Below, in pieces: positions 48,669 to 59,959 of a DNA stretch of 64,000 nucleotides (the first letter of the stretch is position 1; the number at the start of each line of letters is the position of its first letter). This DNA comes from Helichrysum umbraculigerum (taxonomy: Eukaryota; Streptophyta; Magnoliopsida; Asterales; Asteraceae), in assembly GCA_949592205.1 (NCBI GenBank), contig CATIUR010000005.1, forward strand, positions 134,561,277 to 134,625,276, in the 5' to 3' direction. Under the pieces are notes generated by a model. That model was not told the origin of the DNA. It worked only from the letters and a program-made list of their open reading frames with translations, and did no database searches. A program made the translations under genes and the position numbers.

Positions 48669-49766
48669 AGATTTTTGGTCTGATGCAACACAAGGGGCTG
48701 TTACGTTTTTCAGTCCGGTTTTTGGGTCAAACGACCTCGGTTTGACCCGAAACTTTTTACACAAGTCTTAGAATGTTTCAAGGAGTTCATAAAAATTATT
48801 TGTTGGCGTTTTTAGTGTTCGAGGTGTCGTTTTCTTAAAAATGACCAAAAGCGACATTTTCGATAATGTTTTCAAAAACGAGTTTTAATTATATATTTGG
48901 ACATTACAAAGCTAGGGGAACAACATGCAACAAAAATAATCAAAATCGGAAAGTTTCGAGAGTCGTCGGAAACTTACAAAGTTGTCGGATCGAGAAACCG
49001 AAAAGATACGTTTGTAGCTTTCGTTGTCGTGATCACTTTTCTCCAAACGAGCCTTGTGATTTAGGGAGATTTGATGGTGTTTTTCTAGAGAGAGAGTGAG
49101 CCGAGATAGAGAGAGAGGAGGGAGAGAGTTGATAGAGATTGTGTGTGTGTTTGTAGGTTGTGTATGAAAGAAGAAAGGGAAAGAAAAGCATGGGGGTGTT
49201 GTCCCCCTTGCTTGGCCGGTTGGTGGGGGTGGCCCACCGAAGTGTGGGTTGCCCCAAACTTGTTCCCCGTGTCGCGTTCCGTGCGGTGTTCGTTTCCCCG
49301 GTCGTTTAAACGTTAAAATCATTTTACACGCGTTTAATTATACGTTTTAAAATACGAAATATTATTCGATATTTTAGTCGGAGTATTTTACCAAAATACT
49401 TGTTTTTAAGTTATAAAATATAACTTTGTTTTGTTTTTGTCGGTTGGTCGCGTTTTAGTAGAGATCGGTAATGTTTTAAATAAAACGTACGTGTCCGTTA
49501 TATTATAACATAATATAAGGTAGTAATTTGCGTGATTAAATTATTCCACATAATTTAATAATTGTTTTACCAACGTCCGTATTTTTGCACTTTTGAAATT
49601 TCATACGATTTGAACGAATCGTATACGTGTATATATATATATCACCTATATATATATATATATGATAAGTAATCATCGTATTTAATCCTATTTCATATTA
49701 AATACAAGTAATAAGCATGTAATTAGGAAAATTTTTAAATTGACCTTAATTTTTGCGGTTGTTACA

Positions 49767-49801
49767 TTCTCCTCTTGTTAGGAGAATTTCGTCCCGAAAT
49801 T
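49767..49801 (-). promoter_or_regulatory. Polypurine tract and adjoining hairpin of D1
   Basis: The minus strand reads AACAAGAGGAGAA directly before the LTR (49779-49767). Upstream is a hairpin with arms AATTTCG and CGAAATT around GGA (49801-49785). Confidence 0.82.
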
Positions 49802-50905
49802 TGTTTGAAGTAGTAGTCGGTAGTTCGATATTCGTCAGGTAGCTACAATGTGTACTAGTAGCCTACAGTAGTAGGGTAGGTCCTACAATATTCGTAGTAA
49901 GGCAGTTGCCGCGTAAAGACGTACCCTTAGTTTTGTTGCCTGGAGGTAGTGGGCATTGGGCCTTGAAATGGCCGGCATTCCCGCAGTTGAAGCACAGCTT
50001 CGCCTTAGGAGAGTTCGTACTTTTAGGATAGGATTTGCATCGACCGATGGGCATGGCACACGGTCCTTTATGATGCCGAGTGCATTGGAAACAGAGTGGC
50101 TTCTTTCCCTTGTAGTTTTCGGCAGGGTTGGATGGAGAAATCTTCACCCTTTTTGCTGGAGGCGGTGTACAATCAGTGTTGGTATCCTCTTCAGCAGGAG
50201 TACCATGTGAAGTTGGTGGTGAAGCAGGGTTTTCTAAGGCTATCAAATGTAGCTCGTACTCACGTATACGCACGTCATTCTGGAAGACAATTCGTCGTAG
50301 GTCCTTGATGTCTTCCCGTGCTTCGTTTAGTTGCTTTCGTACCGAGTTGAGAGTATCATTGAGGCGTGTAACACCCCCAAATTTACTGTTTAGCGGAAGC
50401 ACGAATTGGGTGTTACTAATCAATAATCAAAGCACAAAGATATATAATGAACGACCACTATATGCGTCGTTTTGAACTTGTATAAATAAAACCAAGTTTA
50501 TATCCAAAAATAATGTTTACATTAGCTCCGTTCTGAAATGGAGAGATTTACATCACATAATTACTTATACAAAATATAATAATGCAATTTAAATCTCTGA
50601 TTTGTAATGCATGCTGACTCGAGCTAATGAATCCTGCTTGGGCAGTCCAACCTACTGCTGTGTACATGTGATACATGCTAAAATGGGTCAGCGAAACGCT
50701 GGTGAGCTCACAGGTTTGTATATCAATATCTGTTGTATGAACCGCAAGATTTATAATTGAATTTAAAATGCAATTAAGCAAAATAAAAATTATACAGTCA
50801 TGAGCACATAGTCTGAGCTTAACTTGAGTTGTCAGGCCCACTTAAGGAAACCTAACTTGAAGGCCCCCACGAGTGTCTAATCCACACACGTCATCCCAAA
50901 TGCTA

Positions 50906-50977
50906 ATACGTCCGTTTGACCAGTTAGTGCGTGCTAACCCGGACGAGGATTGTCAATCCTATATGATATCATATACT
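50906..50977 (-). promoter_or_regulatory. Structured LTR module, copy 4
   Basis: Palindrome TATATGATATCATATA (50960-50975), then AGGATTGACAATCCT and a GGTTAG-CACGCA-CTAACT hairpin on the minus strand. Confidence 0.7.
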
Positions 50978-51725
50978 AACATTCACGCTACAAATGTATT
51001 ACCAGACTATGCTAAGGAGGACTTTAATTGATTAGTTGAAAACAACTCATGCAGTATTTGATTGATTTGTACTTGCGTTCAACATGTAAATAAAATGAGC
51101 ATTATAATCACACCCCAAATTGTAAAGCAGTAAAATAGGGGCTATGAGACTCACCTGAGCCTTGAGTGTTAATCGAAATAAACTTGAATTGATTAGCTTG
51201 AATCATTGTCCGAAGACTTGTAACCTGAATGTGTCCGCGACATACGAATGGTTATTAATTGATCAGGCATCTCGAAAGACTACCTTTGTAGTTGTTTGTC
51301 CAAATTACCCCGATTTGGTTGATTGACTTGTCCAAATTACTAAGATTTGGTTGATTAATTTGAGTATTTGAAAAAGCGTACGGCCCGTTGGTGATTAGTT
51401 GTAATAATAACCTTGATGTTATCACATTGATTTCGAAGTGTTATAATTGAAAAGTATATTCCATTAAGCTTGAAAAGTTGTATCGTATAAGCGTTACAAG
51501 TTTGACACTTGGTGTGAAATGTGCTTACGGAATCTAAGTACGGGGGTCCGGGGGCAGCGCCCCTGGTAGCGGGGTCCAAGGGGCGGCAGCCCCTGGCGGG
51601 GTCCAAGGGGCAGAGCCCCTGGTTAGGGTCGAAATCAAGTGATAAAATTTAGGGTCTCGACACTTAGTGAAAATCTGTGGTTTCTGGTTTGTGCGACGTT
51701 GGGTGCGACGTCGCAGGTCCTGATC

Positions 51726-51931
51726 GCGACGTTGAACATGGCGTCGCTATGTGCGACTTTCGCAATTTAATGCGACGTTGTGGGTGGCGTCGCTATGTGC
51801 GACGTTGTTGATTCTTGCGACGTAAGGGCTTGCGTCGCTATGTGCGACGTCCGCCAATTAAGGCGACGTTAGGGATGATGTCGCTATATGCGACGTGGTG
51901 ATTAGTATTGCGACGTCGCAGCTGACGTCGC
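51726..51931 (-). repeat. Five 22-bp GCGAC...GTCGC hairpins, about 46 bp apart
   Basis: Hairpins at 51726-51747, 51772-51793, 51817-51838, 51863-51884 and 51910-51931, each exactly 22 bp. Extra GCGAC half-units sit 27 bp after the start of each of the first four (51753, 51799, 51844, 51890). Confidence 0.9.
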
Positions 51932-52958
51932 AATATGTTTGGGCCAACTGCGACGTTGCGGTCTGTTGGCCGGAGTTTGTGTCGAAAACGAGTTTTCCGG
52001 CCACCGTTCGGTATAAAACTTTTACCCAACCCATATTTGGACATTTTAAACACATATAAACGATAAACATGTAAAAATGAGTGAAAACGAGAGGTTTCGA
52101 CTTTTGTCGGAAAACTTACAAAGTGTCGGATTGAAAATCCGAAAAGATGGAAATGTAGATCGTGATGAGGTGAACGTTTTCTTCCAAATGAACGATGAAA
52201 ACCGAGGTTGTTTGATGGTAGTATTTTGTGATTTTTGATGTTGGTGGTGGTTTGAAGTTTTGAGAGAAAAAAGAGTAGAGAGAGAGAAAGAAGATGGTGG
52301 AAATGAGGAAATGGGGTGGGTTTTCCCCCCATTTTTGGCAGATTTTTGGTGGGGTCCACGGGTGTGGGCTTTACCAATTTAACTCCCTGCAATCGCGCTC
52401 CGTGTGGTGTTCGTTTTCCCGATAGTTTAAACGTTAATTATTTATTTTATGAACAAAAATATGCGTTTTAAAATACGAATATTTACTCAATATTTTCGTT
52501 GAAGTATTTTACCAAATACTTAATAACTATGTTATAAAATGTAACTTGTTTCGTTTATTTGCGCGTTTAACATTTTAATTGTGTAAACGTTGTTGTACGA
52601 TATGAATCAACACTGAAATATTATAAAAATAATATTTTGGATATAATAGAGTTATTAAATAATGTTACATTATTTAATTAAATTATTCACCAACGTCCGT
52701 ATTTAATTGACCGAATTACATTCGATTTGAACTTGTACGATTTAATCAAACCGCAATACTTGTATATATTCAACAATATATATTAATCGCTACATTAATT
52801 AGCCTAACACAGAACTAATTACATGTATTAAAACTAGATTAGGCACTAATCACTAGTCCTAATTTGACGGGTGTCACAAGGCGATTGACCAGTTCTGTAC
52901 TCTGGTCCACAGTGACGGGTGTTTTGGCAACAGTTAGAGCAACAGTGGAGGTAGGTGC

Positions 52959-55123
52959 TGTAACGAGTAAATATTACAAGCACAAAGGATACAGTGAATG
53001 TCTCTATATGAGACGTTCGAAAAGTTATTACATTAGTACATAAGTAATTCAAAATACAAGCTCGTGTTCGAGTAAGTTTCCTAGAGATTCTATTACATAA
53101 CAACTAGTACAAAAGTAATGTATGAAAATCTCTAAGCTTGTTAATGCATGCGACTCGAGCTAATAAGCATATCCTGCTGGGCATCCATCTAAAGCAGCGT
53201 ACCTGAGAATGCATTACTAAAACAGGTCAACCAAAAGGTTGGTGAATCTCACAGGTTTGTAAGTAAATAGTTTGAACACACAAGTAACAGTTGTATTTGT
53301 AAAACATCAGCCGGCCAGTAAGTAAATGGTGATTGCAGGTCATGCTAATCGTTTGATACCCTTGCCATGAGCCACCATAGTTGAAGCTTAACGTACAGTA
53401 AATATTGTGCCCCCGTGAATGTTAATCCAAAAACATTCATATGAAACGAGTAAGAAACGCCCGTTTCTACAGTAACGGTTCGTGGTAGTGCGTGCTACCC
53501 CGGGCGGGGATTGTCAGTCCCATATGGATCCATATACTAAAACTCGCGCTTATCCCATAACTAACAACTATGATTAGGAGGCCTTCATTGGATTAAACGA
53601 AACTCATGCAATTGGCGTATCCGTAAATCAGTAAGGTACGTAAATCATGCCAGCAAGTAAATATGTGTGTTCATGTAAAACAAGTAATGCATCTCACCCC
53701 TGAGTGAAAAACAGTAAAATAGGGGCTGTGAGACTCACCTGAGTCTTAGTAAACGTTGCAGAAAGTAAGCGGTATAGTATCCTGTCTAGCAACCTTTAGC
53801 GTCCTAATACGCATGAGGTTTAGTAAGTAAATGGAATACTTGTAAGGTATCCATGCTAGTTCTTCCCATACTAGTTAATGTCCATTTGTTGTTTGTACGT
53901 TTGTATTTGTTTGTAAGTTGTAGTTTGTAGCAAAGTTGTACGGTCCGTTGGTATCGGAGTGTAATAATAATCTCATCTATTATTATTATGCAGTTGTTGT
54001 AATCGTATAGTTGTCAAGTACGTTTGTATTTTAACGTATAACATTCAAGTGAATGTAAATCTTAGTGGGTGTAACCCTAGAGTGTATGAGTGAAATCCCA
54101 TAGGTGTTCGAGTGTAATCTCGTGTATGTGTGCGAGTGGGATCTCGCGTTTAAATAAGTGTAATATTATATGTATTCGAGTATTGGTCTATACTTCCAAA
54201 AGTATAGTATTTTCATGTATAAATCGTATCGTATTTGATTTGGTTGTTGAAAAGTGATTTTTAAACACTTAGAATGTTTTTAGTTTCTGTTTTTGGGTTT
54301 TTGCGACACTAAATGCGACACAGTGCTTGTGTCTTATGATTTATGTGACACAATGCTTGTGTCTTATGTTTATGATTTTCTCGTCGTCGTGTTCACTTTT
54401 CTCCAAACGAGCTTGATGATCCATGGAGGTTTGAAGGTGTTTTTCTAGAGAGAGAGGGTGACCGAGATAGAGAGAGAGAGAGAGTGTGAGATTAGAGAGA
54501 AAAATGGAGGTGATGGAGTATGGGTTGTGGTTTGTGTATGTAAGTGACCAAAGAGAGGTGAGGGTTTGGCATCCCTCACCTTGGCCGGCCATGGTGGGGT
54601 CCACCATGTGTGGATCTCACCAAATGTTGTTCCCTCGTGTTCGCGCTCCGTGCGGTGTTCGTTTCCCCGGTCGTTTAAACGTTAAAATCATTGCGTTTAT
54701 TTGTACGTTTTAAGATACGAGATATTATTCGATATTTTAGTCGGAGTATTTTATCAAAACACTTGTTTCTAAGTTATAAAATATAACTTTGTTTTGTTTT
54801 GTCGGTTGGTCGAGTTTTCGTAGAGATCGGTAAAGTTTTAAATAAAAAAACGTATGTGTTTGTTATATTATAAACATAATATAAAGTAGTAGTTTGTGTA
54901 ATTAAATAATTTCACATAATTTAATAATTGTTTTACCAACGTCCGTATTTTGTACTTTTGTAATTTCATACGATTTGAACGAATCGTATACGTGTACATA
55001 TATATCACCTATATATATGTATAATAAGTAATCATCGTATTTAATCCTATTTCATATTAAATACAAGTAATAAGCACGTAATTAGGAAAATTTTAAATTG
55101 GTCCAAATTTTGCGGTTGTTACA
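52959..55123 (-). repeat. LTR2: 3' LTR of D2, internally deleted
   Basis: It closely matches LTR1 but is 2165 bp. About 40 bp are missing next to its TGTAAC end, and a larger deletion near 54375 removes most of the hairpin cluster and the donor-like site. The right end (GCGGTTGTTACA) adjoins the D2 polypurine tract. On the left, GGTGC (52954-52958) may be the target duplication in D1. CAG|GTGAGT is at 53739/53738 and the structured module at 53537-53478 with ATATGGATCCATAT (53522-53535). Confidence 0.85.
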
Positions 55124-55158
55124 TTCTCCCCTTGTTAGGAGAATTTTGTCCCGAAATT
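55124..55158 (-). promoter_or_regulatory. Polypurine tract and hairpin of D2
   Basis: AACAAGGGGAGAA on the minus strand before the LTR. The hairpin arm has one change (AATTTCG / CAAAATT) compared with D1. Confidence 0.75.
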
Positions 55159-55219
55159 TGTTTGAAATAGTAGTCGGTAGTTCGATATTCGTCAAGTAGC
55201 TACAATGTGTACTAGTAGT

Positions 55220-55921
55220 CTACAGTAGTAGGGTAGGTCCTACATTATTCGTAGTAAGGCAGTTGTCAGATAGTGACGTACCCTTATTTTTGTTGCCTGG
55301 AGGTAGTGGGCATTGGGCCTTGAAATGGCCGGCATTCCCGCAGTTGAAGCACAGCTTCGGTTTAGGAGAGTTCGTACTTTTAGGATAGGATTTGCATCGA
55401 CCGATGGGTATGGTACACGGTCCTTTATGATGCCGAGTGCATTGGAAACAGAGTGGCTTCTTTCCCTTGTAGTTTCCGGCAGGGTTGGATGGAGAAATCT
55501 TCACCCTTTTTGCTGGAGGCGGTGTACAGTCAGTGTCGGTATCCTCTTCAGCAGGAGTACCATGTGAAGTTGGTGGTGAAGCAGGGTTTTCTAAGGCTAT
55601 CAAACGTAGTTCGTACTCACGTATACGCACGTCATTCTGGATGACAATTCATCGTAGGTCCTTGATGTCTTCCCGTGCTTCGTTTAGTTGCTTTCGCACC
55701 GAGTTGAGAGTATCATTGAGGCGATTGACCAGTTCCGTACTCTGGTCCGCAGTGACGGTTGTTTTGGCAACAGTTAGAGCAACAGTGGAGGTAGGTGCTG
55801 TCGCTTATTCAGTGGTATGCTCTGTATCACTCTCGTGTTCAAGGAGGTAAGGAAACATCATTGGTTCCTCGTTGAACAGTTCATCATCCAATGTAGGACT
55901 GCTGACGGAGTGAGTTGTCAT
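55220..55921 (-). pseudogene. D2 ORF: coiled coil plus gag zinc knuckles, two stops
   Basis: The second copy of the D1 protein, here with its start: ATG at 55921 (MTTHSVSSPTLDDELF), an acidic segment, the coiled coil, linker and zinc knuckle CFNCGNAGHFKAQC, ending at 55220. Two in-frame stops break it: a TAA near 55805 and a TGA near 55646 where D1 has CGA. About 234 codons. The ORF runs straight to the polypurine tract with no pol, so the element is non-autonomous by design, not just by decay. Confidence 0.78.
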
Positions 55922-56603
55922 TTCCTACGAAATAAGTGTTCTTTTTAAGAATCGTTACATGTAAGTGAAGTTCTATTAGATGACATGTTTAAAATAACGT
56001 TAGAGTTCCCGGTCTCAACCAGTGTGAGATATTTGGGAAGGAAGTTTATTCGCAGTATTTAAAGTGCACTGCAACTGACCTCTACTTTGCTTAAATCATT
56101 AGTCATCTATTCAACAATATCAACACAATATTATTCGCAATCAACTGACCTCTACTTTGCTTAAATCATCTTTTAATTAACACATCACTTGTACCATATG
56201 TACCACATTAACAACAATTTATGGTGTACTACTCTTTCATTTCAGTCAATCATTCATTGACTATTTCTCAATTACAGGTCAACATATCTTACCTGTTATT
56301 TTAAATCACATTAACTTTATCTGGTACTTAGTAACCTCAACAACTCCATGTGAAATGGCATAATATAAATACGTTGGCCAGACGTCGTCATATTATGTCA
56401 GTCACACTTCATTCTCAGGCAACCTCATACCATCCATCTTCAAAGTTATTACTCTTTTACTCTCACATGTCTCACAAATGTGATATTCAAATTTACACAC
56501 TTATACAACACCTTAACAACAGACATACAACCAAGTATTAATTTGCTATTATTTTCAACTTATCACTTTAAATGAACAATTAATCACATAATCAGGTAAT
56601 TAT
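55922..56603 (-). other. Leader of D2, cut by element C
   Basis: No ORF. A segment containing TGACCTCTACTTTGC occurs twice (56076 and 56144). The D2 primer site and 5' LTR are not seen; element C is inserted at 56604 and the remainder should lie beyond it. Confidence 0.6.
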
Positions 56604-57435
56604 TGTGACACCCGGTCAAAATAACCCAAAATTAGCTCCTAATTTAAACTTTTAAAACACGTAATTACATACTTGTCAATACTTAAGTACACAAGTATTA
56701 TATATATATATGTCTATATATAAACCGAAACGATTAATTAATAATCGCAAATACACGAACCTAACGAAACGTAGAAACCCAAAATAAAATTTGGTGAAAA
56801 ACATTTTTAAACAAAGTATTATTATTGAGAATAATAATTACGTACTCAGTTTGAAATTTAAATACATTTTAGATACTGAAAACTATCCGTACATTTTAAG
56901 TAAAACAAAGATATATTTTTATATCTCCATAAAAGTATTTTTATAAAATACTTTGATTAAAAACGAATACGAAATTATATTTAGAAATTTATCATTTTAA
57001 AAGATTATACTATTTTACGATCGGGTACACGAACACGGGTCGGGAAAACACCCACCTACCTCAATAATTGAGGCCGGTTATATTACCCGACCTCAATTAT
57101 TTTCCACATACACGCACACATTTTTTGATCTCTCTCTCGGCTCTCTCCTCTCCTCTCTTTCGGTTTCATTTCAACAACAACAACAACAAACAATCAACCA
57201 CATCATAATCATCATCTCCTTCATCTTCTTGGATCATCATCATCAAGTTCATCATCTTCACCATCTCTCGGTCTTAAATTTTAATTCGTAAGAAACTTTA
57301 AACTTTGTTTTAAATATGTGTTTAAATTACTTATATTATCATGTTATGTCGTTCTATTATGTTGATTATATGCGAAAATGGTTTTAAAACGGATTTGGTT
57401 GTGTTTTGGAAAGAACAGAGTCGAACCAGACATGT

Positions 57436-57567
57436 GAATCCGGCGGATTGAATTGAATCCGGCGTATTCCTGCCCAAACCCAATGAATACGGCGTATTCG
57501 GGTGAATACGGCGTATTCCCCTTCGAAACCATTGAATACGGCGTATTCAAACCAATACGGCGGATCT
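57436..57567 (+). repeat. Three pairs of 15-bp palindromes in the C 5' LTR
   Basis: GAATACGGCGTATTC and GAATCCGGCGGATT types start at 57436/57455, 57485/57504 and 57534/57553. Each pair is 19 bp apart and pairs repeat every 49 bp. Word and pair spacing equal those in LTR A, although the LTRs belong to different families. Confidence 0.92.
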
Positions 57568-57583
57568 CCAGGACCCTAATTTA

Positions 57584-57778
57584 CACTAGGTGCATAATGG
57601 AAAACTAGGTGCATAATGGAAAAACTAGGTGCATAATGGAAAACTAGGTGCATAATGGAAAAACTAGGTGCATAATGGAAAAACTAGGTGCATAATGGAA
57701 AACTAGGTGCATAATGGAAAAACCAGGTGCATAATAGAAAACTAGGTGCATAATGGTTTGAACTAGGTGCATAACGCG
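57584..57778 (+). repeat. Minisatellite CTAGGTGCATAATGGAAAA, ten units
   Basis: Ten units of 19-20 bp; two near the end are variant. The 3' LTR copy (63414-63588) has nine. Confidence 0.93.
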
Positions 57779-57891
57779 TAGTAACTATACAGAGAGTCAC
57801 TAAATGATATGGAAAACATTTAGAACGGATAAAAATACTTTTATACAAACTATGTTTTGGTATGTATATACGTATATGTATAAATTTACGA

Positions 57892-57894
<3 letters not shown>

Positions 57895-57950
<56 letters not shown>
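57895..57950. repeat. (TA)n microsatellite
   Basis: About 26 TA units. ORFs over it on both strands are artefacts. Confidence 0.95.
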
Positions 57951-57951
<1 letters not shown>

Positions 57952-58344
57952 AAATCAACATTCGTAACAAACAAATTATGTTTTTGAAAAGACAACTACA
58001 ATTATATGTATATATATACATATATTCAAGGACGACAAGTAATATATATATAAGAATATATATATTCAACTAATAAGTATATCGATATATATACTTACGT
58101 GCAACGAATGATTTATTAAACGTACACTTACAATTATATAATATCGTGTGTATAGGACATTAGGAGATTACGTTGGTACACACGCGCACTTTAGGGTTGC
58201 TTGCTCTTCAGGTGAGTCTCACTGCCCCTTTTTACTGTTTTACTATTTTGGGGGAGATGCATGACTTGTTTTCATAAAAACTAATACTGCCAAACTTTTT
58301 CACTCGTTGCATAAGCAACATTTTCTTAAGCGCAAGTACTAGCA

Positions 58345-58495
58345 AATGAATCCATTTGGGATCCCCGTCCGGGGTAATCGCGTTACCACGGATTACACCG
58401 TAGAAACGGATGACTAATGTTAATTAGTAAATGGATCCATTTGGGACTGACAATCCATTGCCTGGGGTAGTAGCGCTACCGCGGCTTTCACCGTA
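58345..58495 (+). promoter_or_regulatory. Structured LTR module, duplicated (copies 5 and 6)
   Basis: First copy: AAATGAATCCATTT, then GGGATCCCC and the hairpin GGTAA-TCGCG-TTACC. Second copy: AAATGGATCCATTT (58429-58442), GGGACTGACAATCC and the hairpin GGTAG-TAGCG-CTACC. Both arms differ between copies yet still pair. Confidence 0.75.
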
Positions 58496-59146
58496 AAAAC
58501 AGGCATACTAGTATTTGTTTTGTTTTTCTTATTCGTTTCATATGAGTATTTTTGGATTAGTACTCACGGGGGCAAATTACAGACGTGTTAAGCTTCGACT
58601 ATAATGGCTCATGGCATGGCAATAGATTGACCGACTATACCGACCTTACTGTACTTATGAAATACTTGGTGAAATACTTGGTTACTGACTTATTACTACT
58701 GTACAATTAAACTTTACTGTTTTACTATTGTGAATGATTTACTTACTGATTTACGCAAACTGTTTACTACTGTACATACAAACCTGTGAGATTCACCAAC
58801 CTTTTGGTTGACCTTTTTAGTGATGTATTCTCAGGTACTCAGCAACAGTAGGATGGCCCGCAGGGTATGCTAGGCTAGTACGAGTCGCATGCATAAACTA
58901 TTGAAGATTTTATTGGCATAATCTTTTGTACTTTGATTATGTGTTTAAAATCTTTTGATTAACTTTGCGAACTCGCAATGATGTATTACTTATAACTTAA
59001 AACCTTGTACTACTTTTGTTATACTGTAATGTATTTCTAAAACGTCTCATTTAGAGTCGTTTGCTTGTACTTTGGTGTTTTGATATTTGATTAGTGACAC
59101 CCAAAACTCGCTTCCGCAAAGCATTAAATTTGGGGGTGTCACAGAT

Positions 59147-59159
59147 TGGTATCAGAGCC
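59147..59159 (+). promoter_or_regulatory. Primer binding site of element C
   Basis: TGGTATCAGAGCC, three bases after the LTR end, initiator Met tRNA type. Confidence 0.95.
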
Positions 59160-59959
59160 TAAGGTTATAGCGAACTAGGTTGCATTTAGTGGGCCTAGAC
59201 TATGACCGTTAGGCAGTATTCCTCATTAGATATAACTGGTTCAGGGATTTCGTCATACAAGTTTAATTTAACATAGCCTGATCAACTATGTACAATTAAA
59301 TAAAGATGATGTAAGATCTGAAAGGGGTTATGTTAAACGGGAATGCACTAGTTGACTCTGACCACGAGAGAACCGTGACTTGTACTTGTTCTGTGATAGA
59401 CACAACTAGGTGGATAATAAGTATATATATGTTACACCTATATGAATAGGCTTATTAAGATCCTCCGATATTTAGTAACACACTCACTGTACAAACACAC
59501 TTTAGAATAGGCCTGTGGTAAGTTGATCGAGTCAGGAAAATAGTACCGGGATGTGCCCTGGCAGAGAGGGTCATCTCTTCGAAATAGACTTACCTAGGTA
59601 GAGATTAAGAACTTCGACTCCTTAATTTACACAAACTGGTCATCAGAGGACCGTCCTTCTCTCACCTATCATATTTAACATCCGAATTCAAAATTTCTCT
59701 AAGTACAAAAATCTTTTCTATCTCCCTATCACATTCCGCATAACTTCTGATATCTGTTTGGACGTAATATCCCCGACAGCCCTTGAAACACTCAAAATCT
59801 TGTAATCTTTTGAACTCGCATGTTAAATGATTACAAACTTCGTTATTCTACACCATTGATTGTCACTTGTGTTGTATTATATTACTGTTATATATACAAC
59901 TATGATGATCATACTCTTACACAAAAACTCACATTTTTCCTGGCTGTTATTGAAGGAAC
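59160..59959 (+). other. Leader of element C
   Basis: Non-coding. The first 260 bp match the leaders of B and D-left. At 59517-59592 lies a protease-gene fragment out of place. No ORF0 is seen. Confidence 0.75.
59517..59592 (+). pseudogene. Displaced protease-coding fragment in the C leader
   Basis: About 75 bp nearly identical to positions 81-157 of the element A protease region (shared runs GTACCGGGATGT and GGTCATCTCTTCGAAATAG). It is out of its normal place, since protease normally follows gag, and it is too short to encode an enzyme. Confidence 0.85.

Larger units (their letters stand above)
46946..49766 (-). repeat. LTR1, shared between D-left and D1
   Basis: 2821 bp from TGTAACACCCCC to GCGGTTGTTACA. 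A primer site adjoins its left end and a polypurine tract its right end, so it is simultaneously the 5' LTR of D-left and the 3' LTR of D1. Inside, in minus-strand order: donor-like GTAAG (48977), hairpin cluster (48668-48433), CAG|GTGAGT (47771/47770) and structured module (47569-47510). Confidence 0.9.
50367..52878 (-). repeat. Solo LTR in D1 (TSD AGGCG)
   Basis: 2512 bp from TGTAACACCCCC to GGGTGTCACA, flanked by AGGCG at 50362-50366 and 52879-52883. The uninterrupted sequence exists at 55719-55723 in D2, which proves the insertion. The family is that of element B by its ends. Inside: donor-like GTAAG (52119), GCGAC hairpins (51931-51726), CAG|GTGAGT (51155/51154) and structured module (50977-50906). 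Confidence 0.95.
49863..52958 (-). pseudogene. D1 ORF: coiled coil plus gag zinc knuckles, split by a solo LTR
   Basis: Read on the minus strand from 52958 to 52884, then after the solo LTR from 50366 to 49863. It encodes a coiled coil (LNSVRKQLNEAREDIKDLRR), a Pro/Thr linker, a degenerate Cys/His cluster (CFQCTRHHKGPC) and one good CCHC knuckle (CFNCGNAGHFKAQC). It then stops, about 100 bp before the polypurine tract. Capsid, protease, RT and integrase are absent, so this is an ORF0 fused to the nucleocapsid end of gag. Its 5' end is missing because D2 is inserted at 52959. Confidence 0.75.
56604..59143 (+). repeat. 5' LTR of element C
   Basis: 2540 bp, TGTGACACCCGG to GGGGTGTCACA. CT-rich tract at 57137-57172, donor-like GTAAG at 57288, palindrome pairs (57436-57567), minisatellite (57584-57778), AT microsatellite (57895-57950), CAG|GTGAGT (58211/58212) and two structured modules (58345-58495). 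Confidence 0.95.

Noticed and set aside
50128..50475. Plus-strand ORF of 115 codons (and its twin at 55485-55850)
   Set aside because: Antisense shadow of the D1 and D2 ORFs; the minus strand has the zinc knuckle.
51541..51625. GC-rich GGGGTCCAAGGGG repeats as a possible gene or rDNA piece
   Set aside because: Short local repeat (GGGGCAGCGCCCCTGG-like units) inside the solo LTR; no rRNA or coding feature recognised.
57684..58073. Overlapping ORFs of Tyr-Ile repeats on both strands
   Set aside because: Generated by the TA microsatellite; the same holds for 32008-32241.
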